From contig NZ_LWBS01000459.1 in assembly GCF_001652265.1 (NCBI RefSeq), forward strand, positions 1 through 20,014: a DNA stretch of 20,014 bases, given 5' to 3'. The DNA comes from Rhizobium leguminosarum. GTDB lineage: Bacteria > Pseudomonadota > Alphaproteobacteria > Rhizobiales > Rhizobiaceae. The position numbers were made by a program, and so were the translations under genes. Under the pieces are notes generated by a model. The model did not search any database. It saw only the letters and a program-made list of their open reading frames with translations, and was not told the DNA's origin. Shown here one piece after another: positions 1 through 6,174 of the stretch (the first letter of the stretch is position 1; each line of letters starts with the position of its first letter).

Positions 1-76
1 AAGTACAACAAACCGCACGGGCGATAATCTGCGGCGGAAAGCGGTGGTTCTTGTAGCTGATGGTCGGTTCGCTCAT
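1..76 (-). pseudogene. IS6-family transposase, N-terminal fragment (runs off window)
   Basis: Read on the minus strand from the ATG at 76, the sequence gives MSEPTISYKNHRFPPQIIAR followed by AV, the characteristic beginning of IS6/IS26-family DDE transposases. A GGCGGGG stretch lies just upstream as a possible ribosome binding site. The family continues AVWLYF at this point, but the sequence here reads AVCCT; adding one G restores VWLY, so a one-base deletion at about position 9-12 probably breaks the frame. Only the first 25 codons are inside the window. The outer end of the element probably lies near 115-130, since the hydrogenase fragment next door stops being recognisable at about 133. 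The inverted repeat cannot be confirmed because the other end is not visible. Family assignment is firm; the frameshift is a reading of very few codons at the window edge. Confidence 0.75.
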
Positions 77-132
77 CCCCGCCAAATTATCCGCCAACCT
101 TTAAGCCACAGACAACGTGACATCACCTTGCT

Positions 133-264
133 AAGAGCGTGCATCTCCAGTTCGCAGCCATTGCAGGAGCCGGCGTCGACGGCGCGGATCGATAGGCTGC
201 GGCCGAGATGCCGGCGGGCAGGTTGTTCCTGGATGCCGCCGACCGCAACATCGGTGGCGAAATC
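133..264 (-). pseudogene. HycG/HyfI-like hydrogenase (NuoB-family) subunit, truncated fragment
   Basis: On the minus strand one open frame reads LGRSLSIRAVDAGSCNGCEL and then EMHAL. This is the hallmark start of the NiFe-hydrogenase-associated 20-kDa Fe-S subunit (HycG/HyfI/NuoB superfamily), whose first two cluster-ligand cysteines lie in the SCNGCE motif. The preceding residues (about DVAVGGIQEQPARRH) could be its N-terminus. The recognisable homology stops at about 133, beside the IS6 fragment, so the rest of the protein (two more cysteine ligands) is missing. No start codon with a ribosome binding site was found. It appears to be a relic cut by insertion of the neighbouring IS. The orphan nuoB at 7038-7604 belongs to the same superfamily but is a different, complete protein. 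Confidence 0.65.
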
Positions 265-345
265 ACCCTCATTGCGATTGCCCGTAGATCCTTGCCCGCC
301 GCCTGGCTGCTTGGGATGCCTGACTGTCGTATATGTCCTTCATGC

Positions 346-370
346 GGAACTTCAACTGCCGCTGTGTGTT
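346..370 (+). promoter_or_regulatory. EcfG/RpoE2-type general stress promoter (plus strand)
   Basis: GGAAC at 346-350 is followed after exactly 17 bases by GTT at 368-370. This fits the alphaproteobacterial general-stress sigma factor consensus. No convincing gene begins within 100 bases. The nearest downstream gene is the site-2 protease at 706, which would have a leader of about 330 nt. A 29-codon ORF starting at ATG 379 would be nearly leaderless. The site may drive the protease, a small RNA, or a decayed gene. Confidence 0.6.
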
Positions 371-500
371 TCCTGCAGATGCCTGACAACGACTTTCGTG
401 TACATTGGGATATCTCGGCACTTGCATCGCTGCGGACGCGCATTCGCGGCTTTGAATGGCCGCGCTAGGCTGCCGGCAGCGGGTGGCATTACGGCTGTGA

Positions 501-684
501 TCCCGACTTCCTGTGCCGTTTTGTACCCATTGGGCAGATAACTGCGATGCCAAGGCCGGCGAGGGCGTGCTCAACCGTTATCCGCAGCTGCTCGCCGAGA
601 TATTCTCAGTAGGCGTTTGTACTTCCTGGATTGGCGGGGTCAATTTGCCTTTTTACAGCCAGGGATTGCGTCCGAAATCTTCAT
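501..684 (+). pseudogene. Unidentified coding relic upstream of the protease gene
   Basis: The plus frame following the TGA at 498-500 reads VPFCTHWADNCDAKAGEGVL and then NRYPQLLAEIFS, which has protein-like composition, and then drifts into less convincing sequence until the TGA at 682-684. There is no start codon with a ribosome binding site. I do not recognise the family. The good part (roughly 510-605) looks like an internal piece of a larger enzyme left by deletion. The rest of 371-705 shows no gene. Confidence 0.25.
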
Positions 685-705
685 GAGAACGGAAGGGAGT
701 GCCTG

Positions 706-1818
706 ATGGGTTGGTCCTTCAAGATCGGGACGGTCAGCGGTACGGTGATACGCGTTCATATCACCTTCGCGCTCCTGCTCGTCTGGATATGGCTTGCGCA
801 TTATCGGGTCGGCGGCGCGCCGGCGGCCTGGCAGGGCATTGCCTTCATCCTATCCGTCTTTGCCTGCGTCGTGTTACACGAGTTCGGACATATTGTGGCT
901 GCACGCTACTTCGGGATCAAAACGCCGGATATAACCTTGCTGCCGATCGGGGGTGTCGCCCGTCTTGAGCGCATGCCCGAAGAACCACATCAGGAACTGC
1001 TGATTGCCATCGCCGGTCCGCTCGTCAATCTGGCGATCGCCGGGCTGATCGCTCTAGTGCTCGGCGCATCGGTGGGCGTGGAGCAGATCATCGAAGTCGA
1101 CGACCCGAAGATCGGCTTCCTCACGAGGCTCGCCGGCGTCAACATCTTTCTGGTATTCTTCAACATGATCCCCGCCTTTCCGATGGACGGGGGCCGGGTG
1201 CTGCGTGCCGCTCTCGCTTCGCATCTTACCTGGTCGCGTGCGACACAGATTGCCGCTATGATCGGCCAGGGGCTTGCGTTCGTCTTTGGTTTCATCGGTC
1301 TCTTTTATAACCCGCTGCTGATCTTTATCGGTATTTTCGTCTATCTCGCCGCGGCGGCAGAGGCGCAGAATGCGCAGATCCGCGAGATCTCCGGCAGCGT
1401 TCTGATCAGCGATGTCATGGTCACTAAATTCGCAAGGCTCGATCGTTCAGCGAGTATCGACGAAGCAATCGAGATGCTGCTTGCGACAACACAACGCGAA
1501 TTTCCAGTGGTCGATTCTGCCGGCCGTTTCGAAGGTCTCCTGACGCGTGACGACATGATCCGTGGCTTGAAGGACAAAGGCCCCAACATGCCGGTCGCAA
1601 GCGCGATGCGCGTCGATATTCCAAAAATCCATCATCGCAAGAGCCTGGAAGAGAGCCTACGATTGATGCAGCAGGGAAATGTGCCAGCCATCGCCGTTGT
1701 AGACGGTGCTGATCATCTCATAGGCCTCATGACGCATGAGACGATCGGAGAAATGATGATGGTCCGCGCCGCGGTATCAGGCGGTTTTCGATTTGGCCGC
1801 CTGCGCAGACACCAGTGA
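706..1818 (+). CDS. Site-2 protease family (M50) zinc metalloprotease with C-terminal CBS pair
   Basis: This 370-aa polytopic membrane protease belongs to the MEROPS M50B family, bacterial Rip3/SpoIVFB-like group, which cleaves substrates within the membrane. The zinc motif HEFGH is at residues 58-62 inside a hydrophobic segment (about 45-70). The second family motif, NMIPAFPMDGGR, is at 153-164 and supplies the aspartate zinc ligand D161. Other hydrophobic segments lie at about 18-32, 100-125 and 180-225. From about residue 235 to the end there are two CBS modules, which in this subfamily probably bind adenine nucleotides and adjust activity. The start at 706 was preferred to in-frame 631 because GGAAGGGAG sits at 691-699 and homology to the family begins at MGWSFKIGTV. 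The substrate is unknown. It stands alone, with a possible terminator just after it and a stress-type promoter about 340 bases upstream. Confidence 0.93.
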   Translation: MGWSFKIGTVSGTVIRVHITFALLLVWIWLAHYRVGGAPAAWQGIAFILSVFACVVLHEFGHIVAARYFGIKTPDITLLPIGGVARLERMPEEPHQELLIAIAGPLVNLAIAGLIALVLGASVGVEQIIEVDDPKIGFLTRLAGVNIFLVFFNMIPAFPMDGGRVLRAALASHLTWSRATQIAAMIGQGLAFVFGFIGLFYNPLLIFIGIFVYLAAAAEAQNAQIREISGSVLISDVMVTKFARLDRSASIDEAIEMLLATTQREFPVVDSAGRFEGLLTRDDMIRGLKDKGPNMPVASAMRVDIPKIHHRKSLEESLRLMQQGNVPAIAVVDGADHLIGLMTHETIGEMMMVRAAVSGGFRFGRLRRHQ

Positions 1819-1822
1819 GATT

Positions 1823-1857
1823 AGCCGTGGACGCACGGCTCTGTTCGAAGAGCCTTT
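1823..1857 (+). terminator. Overlapping hairpins after the protease gene (weak terminator)
   Basis: Immediately after the stop codon, AGCCGTG (1823-1829) pairs with CACGGCT (1834-1840) around a four-base loop. A second hairpin, GGCTCT (1837-1842) with AGAGCC (1849-1854), shares the GGCT bases, so only one can form at a time. The second is followed by only three T residues, so intrinsic termination would be inefficient. Confidence 0.4.
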
Positions 1858-1862
1858 GATGA

Positions 1863-1949
1863 GGAATCAGGCAGCGGATTGTGGCGGGACATGACAATAA
1901 TCTCGTCAACCTGCCGCTCAACGAGATCGAGAAGCACCTGTCCGCCTGA
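1863..1949 (+). pseudogene. Possible C-terminal relic of an unidentified enzyme
   Basis: The plus frame from 1863 to the TGA at 1947-1949 reads RIVAGHDNNLVNLPLNEIEK and then HLSA. It is protein-like and ends like the tail of a sugar-kinase or phosphofructokinase type protein, but 28 codons are too few to assign it. No start codon or ribosome binding site precedes it. The assignment is a weak impression only. Confidence 0.2.
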
Positions 1950-1973
1950 GTCGGGCGGCGGGCAGCTGCCCCG

Positions 1974-2414
1974 CTAGCGGCCTGCGATGGCGGGCCAGAG
2001 AGACCGCAGCGGGGCAGGCAGACCGTCGATCAGCTTGGCGGTCAGTCCGGGATCGAGTTCCTTCCACAACAGATCGAAAACGGCGTGTGTGGTCGTTTTC
2101 GGATCGCGGGGAAACTGTGGCGGCAGGTGCTTCGCCACATGTTCTGCAAACGCCTCGATGCTTCGCGCATCGCTCTTTGCGTTGCCGAGATGCCAGCCCT
2201 CGAAATAGATCCCACGGATCAGAATCGGCAACTGGGCGGAGAGGTGAGCGGCCTGTTCATTGGTCAACTGGTCGCGCAATGCCTGTAGCACAGCGCGGAG
2301 TGCGTTATAGGCCTGGTGCCGGTCGGCAAAGTGATGTTCCTCTACAAGCTTCTTCAGCCAGAGATTTGTCTGCTGGATCGTGTGATCGAGCGCTGCAACC
2401 TGTGTATCGCTCAT
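1974..2414 (-). CDS. DUF2267 domain-containing protein
   Basis: This 146-aa soluble protein has no signal peptide or membrane segment. It begins MSDTQVAALDHTIQQTNLWL and is helical throughout, with the usual DUF2267 features: an N-terminal helix pair with LKKLVEEHHFADRHQAYNAL (about 20-40), the segment LSAQLPILIRGIYFEGWHLG (about 62-82), and a C-terminal helical part ending in PLRSLWP. The biochemical function of DUF2267 is unknown. The start at 2414 is supported by GGAGG seven bases upstream; the open frame extends to 2789 but that stretch does not look like protein. The gene is monocistronic and faces the protease gene tail to tail. Its leader contains a hairpin and two tandem palindromes, listed separately. 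No GGAAC-type promoter precedes it. Confidence 0.85.
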   Translation of the reverse strand: MSDTQVAALDHTIQQTNLWLKKLVEEHHFADRHQAYNALRAVLQALRDQLTNEQAAHLSAQLPILIRGIYFEGWHLGNAKSDARSIEAFAEHVAKHLPPQFPRDPKTTTHAVFDLLWKELDPGLTAKLIDGLPAPLRSLWPAIAGR

Positions 2415-2429
2415 TTCAACCTCCGGAGT

Positions 2430-2459
2430 CTTCAGGTGCTGCATTGGCAATGCCTGAAG
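2430..2459 (-). promoter_or_regulatory. Hairpin in the leader of the DUF2267 gene
   Basis: CTTCAG (2430-2435) pairs with CTGAAG (2454-2459), and the inner GCATTG (2441-2446) pairs with CAATGC (2448-2453), giving a 12-bp stem with a five-base bulge and a one-base loop. It lies directly upstream of the ribosome binding site and start at 2414 (minus strand), so it could influence translation or mRNA stability. No riboswitch class was recognised. Confidence 0.4.
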
Positions 2460-2476
2460 TATCCGACATCTATCGG

Positions 2477-2498
2477 GCAATATTGCGCAATATTGCGC
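2477..2498. repeat. Tandem perfect palindromes upstream of the DUF2267 gene
   Basis: GCAATATTGC, itself a perfect 10-bp palindrome, occurs twice back to back at 2477-2496, and the second copy extends to the 14-bp palindrome GCGCAATATTGCGC at 2485-2498. The site is 63-84 bases upstream of the minus-strand start at 2414, a position suitable for a dimeric operator. No known regulator family was matched. Confidence 0.45.
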
Positions 2499-2789
2499 CA
2501 CGTGCGTACGTCTTCGGAAATCACGCGGATGTGGCTGGTCGGATCGGACTGCTTCCCGGAAGAACCGGCCATGCCAGCGGCAGCGCGGGCCGCCTCGGCA
2601 CAGGGCTCTGGGCAGCGCGCCAGTCCGTGGCCAGCGATGGATGCAATATTTCCTGCTGCTGGGCTGCCATATCCGCAACGCTGTTGTTGGACACCAAGTT
2701 CGTAGCCGATATTTACTTTCAAGGAAGGCCGGTAGCTTGAAACGGCGACAATGCAGTTTTATATAACAGGCGATGCCAGTGTTGGTCAT

Positions 2790-3146
2790 CGATGCCCCAG
2801 AAGAGGCATATTTGATGTATGGTTTTTATTCATCGCCAATCCCCTGAGTCGCCGGCCAATTCAGCCCGAAACAAAAGCAGCCAAGTTTGGTCTTGTCGCT
2901 TGCGGGCATGTACGAACGTTTCTGAGCTGAAACGGTAATTGCACCAACGTGCTTCCTGATCACCGACCAGGCCAGACGCTTTCCGGCTCAAGCTTTTAGG
3001 GAAACTGGTCATCATCGGTTTCGGCCGCGAAAAGTCGCCCGGGATTGTCGCGGCCAAATCGACGGCCGCGCTCTCAGCGCTTTCTACTGTCTCGCCCCAT
3101 ATCCATAACCAAGGAGCAAGCCACGTCGCTGGCTTGAAAACACACA
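2790..3146. other. Intergenic stretch with no recognisable gene
   Basis: A minus-strand open frame covers 2830-3147, but its translation has no recognisable motif, lacks a ribosome binding site and is not protein-like in composition. No promoter match or strong hairpin was found. AAGGAG at about 3113 is too far from the start at 3147 to serve it well. Confidence 0.4.
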
Positions 3147-3386
3147 ATGAACAGACCGCAATCCCCTAACATTCGCTTGAAAAAGATATCTGCAAACACC
3201 GGCTCTCAAAGATCTTCCCGTATGGCCGGAAACGCAAAACAGCGTTATGAGCATTATCTCGCTCTTGCCCGCGAAAAGGCTTTATCCGGTGATCGGATCG
3301 AAGCCGAAAACTACTATCAGCATGCAGAGCATTATTTCCGCAGCGCCGCGGCCATTGAGCCAGCCGCACAGGAAACAAATCTGTAG
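3147..3386 (+). CDS. Short DUF4167 domain protein
   Basis: This 79-aa protein consists almost entirely of one DUF4167 core. Residues about 28-66 read GNAKQRYEHYLALAREKALS, then GDRIEAENYYQHAEHYFR, matching the helical pattern of this alphaproteobacterial family. Full-length DUF4167 proteins are larger (typically 200 aa or more), with long disordered Gly/Arg- and Asp/Gln-rich flanks. Here only a short basic leader precedes the core and nothing follows, so this is either a minimal paralogue or a remnant that is still open. Two starts are possible: ATG 3147, with no clear ribosome binding site, or ATG 3222, just before the core. The function of the family is unknown. A small hairpin (3386-3399) overlaps the stop codon. 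The gene stands alone. Confidence 0.7.
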   Translation: MNRPQSPNIRLKKISANTGSQRSSRMAGNAKQRYEHYLALAREKALSGDRIEAENYYQHAEHYFRSAAAIEPAAQETNL

Positions 3387-3531
3387 TGGCGAGCGCCACG
3401 CCCGCTTTGCCCGATGCGACCGGCTCCGGCGAAAGCCTGCCTTAACAGCGCGTCCGTCAAGGTCAAACCCGCTTTCCTCTTGCTGAACGGGCGCCGTATG
3501 GCGGCGAAAGCACGCATATTGCTGAGCTTTT

Positions 3532-3556
3532 GGAACGGTCGCGTGTTTGCGGAGTT
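3532..3556 (+). promoter_or_regulatory. EcfG/RpoE2-type general stress promoter, no gene attached
   Basis: GGAAC at 3532-3536 and GTT at 3554-3556 are separated by 17 bases, identical in spacing to the other sites in this window. The next 430 bases contain no plus-strand gene that I can support, so the site is an orphan or drives a non-coding transcript. Confidence 0.6.
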
Positions 3557-3559
3557 TCG

Positions 3560-3990
3560 ACCTAAACTGCGGCGGCGCTAAGGCTACCGTCGCCAGCGAA
3601 CAATATCCTGTGAGAAGCCGGGCCGCTGTGCGTTTTACGTGGCTAGCACCCGGCCCGCAAAGATGTTCCGGGAGCAAACGAGAAAGATGCGTGCTGCAAA
3701 TAACCGCAAATCAAAGTCCTATCGGCAAAGCTGTGACAAGCCCGGTGACAAAAGCCGAATGTACCTGCGGCATGAGAATCCGAGAGTGCCCCCGCATCCT
3801 CAAGTAAGCGACACCATAGTTCTCCGCGCGCTCAGAGCCATCTCCGAGAAATGCACACTACATCGGGACCTACTACAGCGCAGTCGAACTTGCCAGGCCG
3901 CGCGCTTTTCCAGCCGCATATCAAACTTCATACGACGCAGAATGCCGCCTGCGACACGAGCGAAACGGCATGTTCCGACCCGGCCGGAGG
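3560..3990 (+). ncRNA. Gene-free stretch after a stress promoter; candidate small RNA
   Basis: No credible coding region is present: long open frames on both strands have Arg/Pro/Cys-rich translations without motifs or ribosome binding sites. About 55 bases after the predicted transcription start, CGGGCCG (3619-3625) pairs with CGGCCCG (3651-3657), with an inner GTGC (3628-3631) and GCAC (3646-3649) pair, forming a stable stem-loop. There is no T-run after it, so a 3' end cannot be placed. Calling it an RNA gene is an inference from promoter plus structure. Confidence 0.25.
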
Positions 3991-4317
3991 CTAGGAGGAA
4001 ACCTGAACCCCAAGGTCTTCCACCTTTGCATCGAACTCGTCCTCGATGTCGTTGATGGTCGGCAGGTGCAATGCCTTGAGATCTGCATGAACTTTCTCGG
4101 CGGCACGTGAATTAAGGTCGCGCCGAAAGTTGACGACGACCTCCTGCGCAGAACCGTAGCCGCGATAGCGCTCGATCTCCGATCGGGTCGCGTCCTGGAC
4201 ATGTTCCAACCTGCGTCTCTCAGCCTCCGGTCGACCGTCCGGCTTTGCCTTCATGACCGGATCGAGCGCACGCCTGACAACGAAATTCACCAGTTCCTGT
4301 TTTGCATTCCTGGCCAT
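3991..4317 (-). CDS. Conserved hypothetical protein (108 aa)
   Basis: The protein begins MARNAKQELVNFVVRRALDP and continues as a charged, helical, soluble protein, with a helix around LEHVQDATRSEIERYRGYGS (about 39-58) and LKALHLPTINDIEDEFDAKV near the C-terminus. It matches my memory of an uncharacterised protein found in many rhizobia. There is no signal peptide, membrane segment or cysteine. Three ATG codons in a row (4323, 4320, 4317) follow AGGGAG; only the third has normal spacing (about seven bases), so 4317 is chosen. The gene diverges from the operon that starts at 4628, but no stress-type promoter was found on its own strand. Confidence 0.75.
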   Translation of the reverse strand: MARNAKQELVNFVVRRALDPVMKAKPDGRPEAERRRLEHVQDATRSEIERYRGYGSAQEVVVNFRRDLNSRAAEKVHADLKALHLPTINDIEDEFDAKVEDLGVQVSS

Positions 4318-4504
4318 CATCATTCTCCCTTTCGGTTCCAACGAGGCCGCTCCTTGGTCGTCTATCGCAGTCCGGCCGTTGATTATAGGACGACCGCTTC
4401 GAAGACATGGTCGAGAATGTCGATCTCGTCCTTCACACGATCGCTGCCGAGAACCAAGAAGGTTCCCACCGCAGAAACTGAAGCACCATTCTTCCAAGTC
4501 CAAG

Positions 4505-4529
4505 GGAACAATGAGAACGCCGGCGGGTT
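4505..4529 (+). promoter_or_regulatory. EcfG/RpoE2-type promoter of the 4628-6441 operon
   Basis: GGAAC (4505-4509), 17 bases, GTT (4527-4529). The predicted transcript starts about 90 bases upstream of the first gene at 4628. All six genes to 6441 follow on the same strand with gaps of 15 to 55 bases and no obvious terminator, so this is probably the operon promoter. Confidence 0.7.
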
Positions 4530-4627
4530 CGACTATGCGATTAGAAAAGTCGAGCCGTCCACAGCGATCAGCCGCGGGCAAATTCACCGAATTGCAAGGC
4601 ATACGCCTGCTAACGAAGGAAAATGTC

Positions 4628-4867
4628 ATGACGGGCAGAAAGACTCATGAGCAACAACTTCGCGTTATCGAAAAACGCGAGAAAACCGCAAATGCCGACG
4701 AGGCGTTCGACGCGGCGGCAGATCTGCATCGAAATGAACAGGCAAGGGGAGCCTATCGAAAAGGAACCGACCTGAAGGCCGACCCAGATCTTCGGAGTGA
4801 AGATCGGAACATGGTCCGAGGCCTCAATCAGGAAAGCGGGCACAAAAAAGGAAGCGGCTCTTCCTGA
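4628..4867 (+). CDS. Small highly charged hypothetical protein
   Basis: A 79-aa very hydrophilic protein, MTGRKTHEQQLRVIEKREKT at the start and NQESGHKKGSGSS at the end, rich in Lys, Arg, Glu and Asp and probably partly disordered. There are no cysteines, signal peptide or membrane segment. It recalls small stress-induced proteins of rhizobia that lack a known function. AAGGAAAA nine to twelve bases before ATG 4628 is the ribosome binding site; the frame is open far upstream but without a better start. It is the first gene after the stress-type promoter at 4505, and 18 bases separate its stop from the next gene. The 15 bases ending in its start codon (4616-4630) recur exactly before the next gene. 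Confidence 0.75.
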   Translation: MTGRKTHEQQLRVIEKREKTANADEAFDAAADLHRNEQARGAYRKGTDLKADPDLRSEDRNMVRGLNQESGHKKGSGSS

Positions 4868-4885
4868 CTAGGAAAGGAAAATGTC

Positions 4886-5350
4886 ATGGCTTTGACATTG
4901 ATCACCAAGGCCTTTGCGCAAGATCAGCCGATCCCCAGCAAATATGCGCGGGCGGGCGAAAATCTTTTTCCGCCGCTCGCCTGGAGCGGCGCTCCCGATG
5001 AAACAAGGAGCTTTGCTCTGGTCGTCGAGGATCCGGACGCTCCAAACGGCACTTTCCGTCACTGCGGTATTGCCAATATCCCGGCGCAATGGACTTCGCT
5101 TGCGGAAAGCGCCGACACAGCGCCGGAGCGAGCGGCGCGGTTTTATAAGAACGATTTCGGCAATACCCGTTACGACGGCCCGCAACCGCCGCCCGGCGAC
5201 CGCCCTCATCGCTACATCTTCCGCCTTGCCGCCCTCGATGTGCCGAAGCTCTCGATCCCGGATGCCGCCGGCATAAGCGCGATGTGGGCAGAGGCAAAGA
5301 AGCATGCACTGGAGGAGGCAAGCGTCACAGGCACGTACCAGACACAATAA
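4886..5350 (+). CDS. YbhB/YbcL family phosphatidylethanolamine-binding-like protein (PEBP)
   Basis: A 154-aa cytoplasmic protein of the bacterial PEBP/Raf-kinase-inhibitor-like family. The ligand-pocket motif is visible as VVEDPDAPNGTFRHCGIANIP (about residues 47-67; the family usually has DPDAP and an HW pair, here HC), and the second signature is YDGPQPPPGDRPHRYIFRLA (about 97-116). The length is normal for the family. Bacterial PEBPs bind small anionic ligands, but their role is largely unknown; several are stress-induced. The start at 4886 has AAGGAAAA upstream. An ATG at 4881 is in another frame. It is the second gene of the operon, and the copper-protein gene starts 15 bases after its stop. 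Confidence 0.9.
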   Translation: MALTLITKAFAQDQPIPSKYARAGENLFPPLAWSGAPDETRSFALVVEDPDAPNGTFRHCGIANIPAQWTSLAESADTAPERAARFYKNDFGNTRYDGPQPPPGDRPHRYIFRLAALDVPKLSIPDAAGISAMWAEAKKHALEEASVTGTYQTQ

Positions 5351-5365
5351 CCAAAGGAGATGACA

Positions 5366-5698
5366 ATGCATTTGGACAGCAAGACGCAGCAATGCGTCGA
5401 CAACTGCCTGCGCTGCCAGAGCATCTGCCTGTCCACGGCGATGAACCATTGCCTGGAAGTCGGCGGCGAACATACCAAGCCAGAACATTTCAGGCTGATG
5501 ATGGCCTGCGCCGAGATTTGCCGCACGTCGGCGTATTTTATGCTGATCGCTTCGAAGCACTATCCGCATGTCTGTCGCGAATGTGCGGAAATCTGCAGCG
5601 AATGCGCCGCCGATTGCGAGCGGATCGGCGACATGGCGGACTGCGTCGAGATTTGCCACAAGTGCGCCGAAAGCTGCCGGCAGATGGCGGCTGCGTAA
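5366..5698 (+). CDS. Cys-rich four-helix-bundle copper-binding protein (DUF326/Csp-like)
   Basis: A 110-aa protein with 16 cysteines spaced mostly as CxxxC and CxxC along amphipathic helices, for example CVDNCLRCQSIC near residue 8 and CRECAEICSECAADC around 70. This is the pattern of the DUF326 family, whose characterised members (Csp proteins) store many Cu(I) ions inside a four-helix bundle. No signal or Tat peptide is present, so a cytosolic Csp3-like location is expected. Start choice: AAAGGAG abuts the ATG at 5360, leaving no spacer, while the in-frame ATG at 5366 is six bases from it; 5366 is preferred. Third gene of the operon. It probably buffers copper or other thiophilic metals under stress. 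Confidence 0.9.
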   Translation: MHLDSKTQQCVDNCLRCQSICLSTAMNHCLEVGGEHTKPEHFRLMMACAEICRTSAYFMLIASKHYPHVCRECAEICSECAADCERIGDMADCVEICHKCAESCRQMAAA

Positions 5699-5732
5699 TA
5701 TCGCCGCTCGCCGGAGCAACGTGAGGCGCAAA

Positions 5733-5903
5733 ATGAGCGAAGACAAGAAACCAGATCCTGAGAAAGCAGAACCTCCGACATTCGCGGCTCAGGATGTCCG
5801 CCAGGGCGAAATTATCCTGAAGCACCGCTGGCAGCGCCTGGTATTCATCGGTGGCCTGGTGGCAGCGGTTCTCGTGATCCTGTTGCTGCGATTTGCCGGG
5901 TGA
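5733..5903 (+). CDS. Small single-pass membrane protein
   Basis: A 56-aa protein. The N-terminal half is hydrophilic (MSEDKKPDPEKAEPPTFAAQ), followed by DVRQGEIILKHRWQRL, and the last 20 residues form one transmembrane helix (LVFIGGLVAAVLVILLLRFA). Similar short proteins occur in many rhizobia, sometimes mislabelled as transporter permeases; the function is unknown. Arg and Lys residues before the helix suggest the N-terminus lies in the cytoplasm. GAGG eight bases upstream supports ATG 5733. Fourth gene of the operon, 34 bases after the copper protein. Confidence 0.8.
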   Translation: MSEDKKPDPEKAEPPTFAAQDVRQGEIILKHRWQRLVFIGGLVAAVLVILLLRFAG

Positions 5904-5930
5904 GCCGAAAGCTTGCGAAGGAGGTCCATA

Positions 5931-6119
5931 ATGCCTGCGAAATCAAAATCCCAGCAAATGGCCGCCGGCGCGGCCCTTGCCGCCAAGCGCGGCGAAAAGA
6001 AGAAGAGCGAATTGAAAGACGCTTCCAAAAGCATGGTCGACTCCATGAGCGAGACGAAGCTTCGCGACATGGCATCCATCAAGCGGAAAGGAAAGCCGGC
6101 GCACGCCTGGAATTCGTGA
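5931..6119 (+). CDS. DUF3008 family protein
   Basis: This 62-aa basic protein begins MPAKSKSQQMAAGAALAAKR and includes GEKKKSELKDASKSMVDSMS, then LRDMASIKRKGKPAH. This is the standard DUF3008 pattern and normal length. The family is small, Lys- and Ala-rich, widespread in Proteobacteria and of unknown function; in rhizobia such genes are commonly stress-regulated. The ribosome binding site AAGGAGG is strong and about seven bases from ATG 5931. Fifth gene of the operon. Confidence 0.9.
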   Translation: MPAKSKSQQMAAGAALAAKRGEKKKSELKDASKSMVDSMSETKLRDMASIKRKGKPAHAWNS

Positions 6120-6174
6120 ACGGGCGGCGTGCCTCATCGGCGCGTCCGGTTCTATAGGAGAAAAGGAGCATGAG

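Noticed and set aside
2087..2740. 217-codon plus-strand open frame
   Set aside because: It overlaps the DUF2267 gene antisense and its translation is Arg/Ser/Cys-rich with no motif or ribosome binding site.
3639..4055. 138-codon plus-strand open frame in the gene-poor stretch
   Set aside because: Basic, low-information translation without a ribosome binding site; it overlaps the better-supported minus-strand gene at 3991.
4868..5746. 292-codon minus-strand open frame over the PEBP and copper-protein genes
   Set aside because: Antisense to two recognised families with ribosome binding sites; its translation is Leu/Arg/Ala-rich without motifs.
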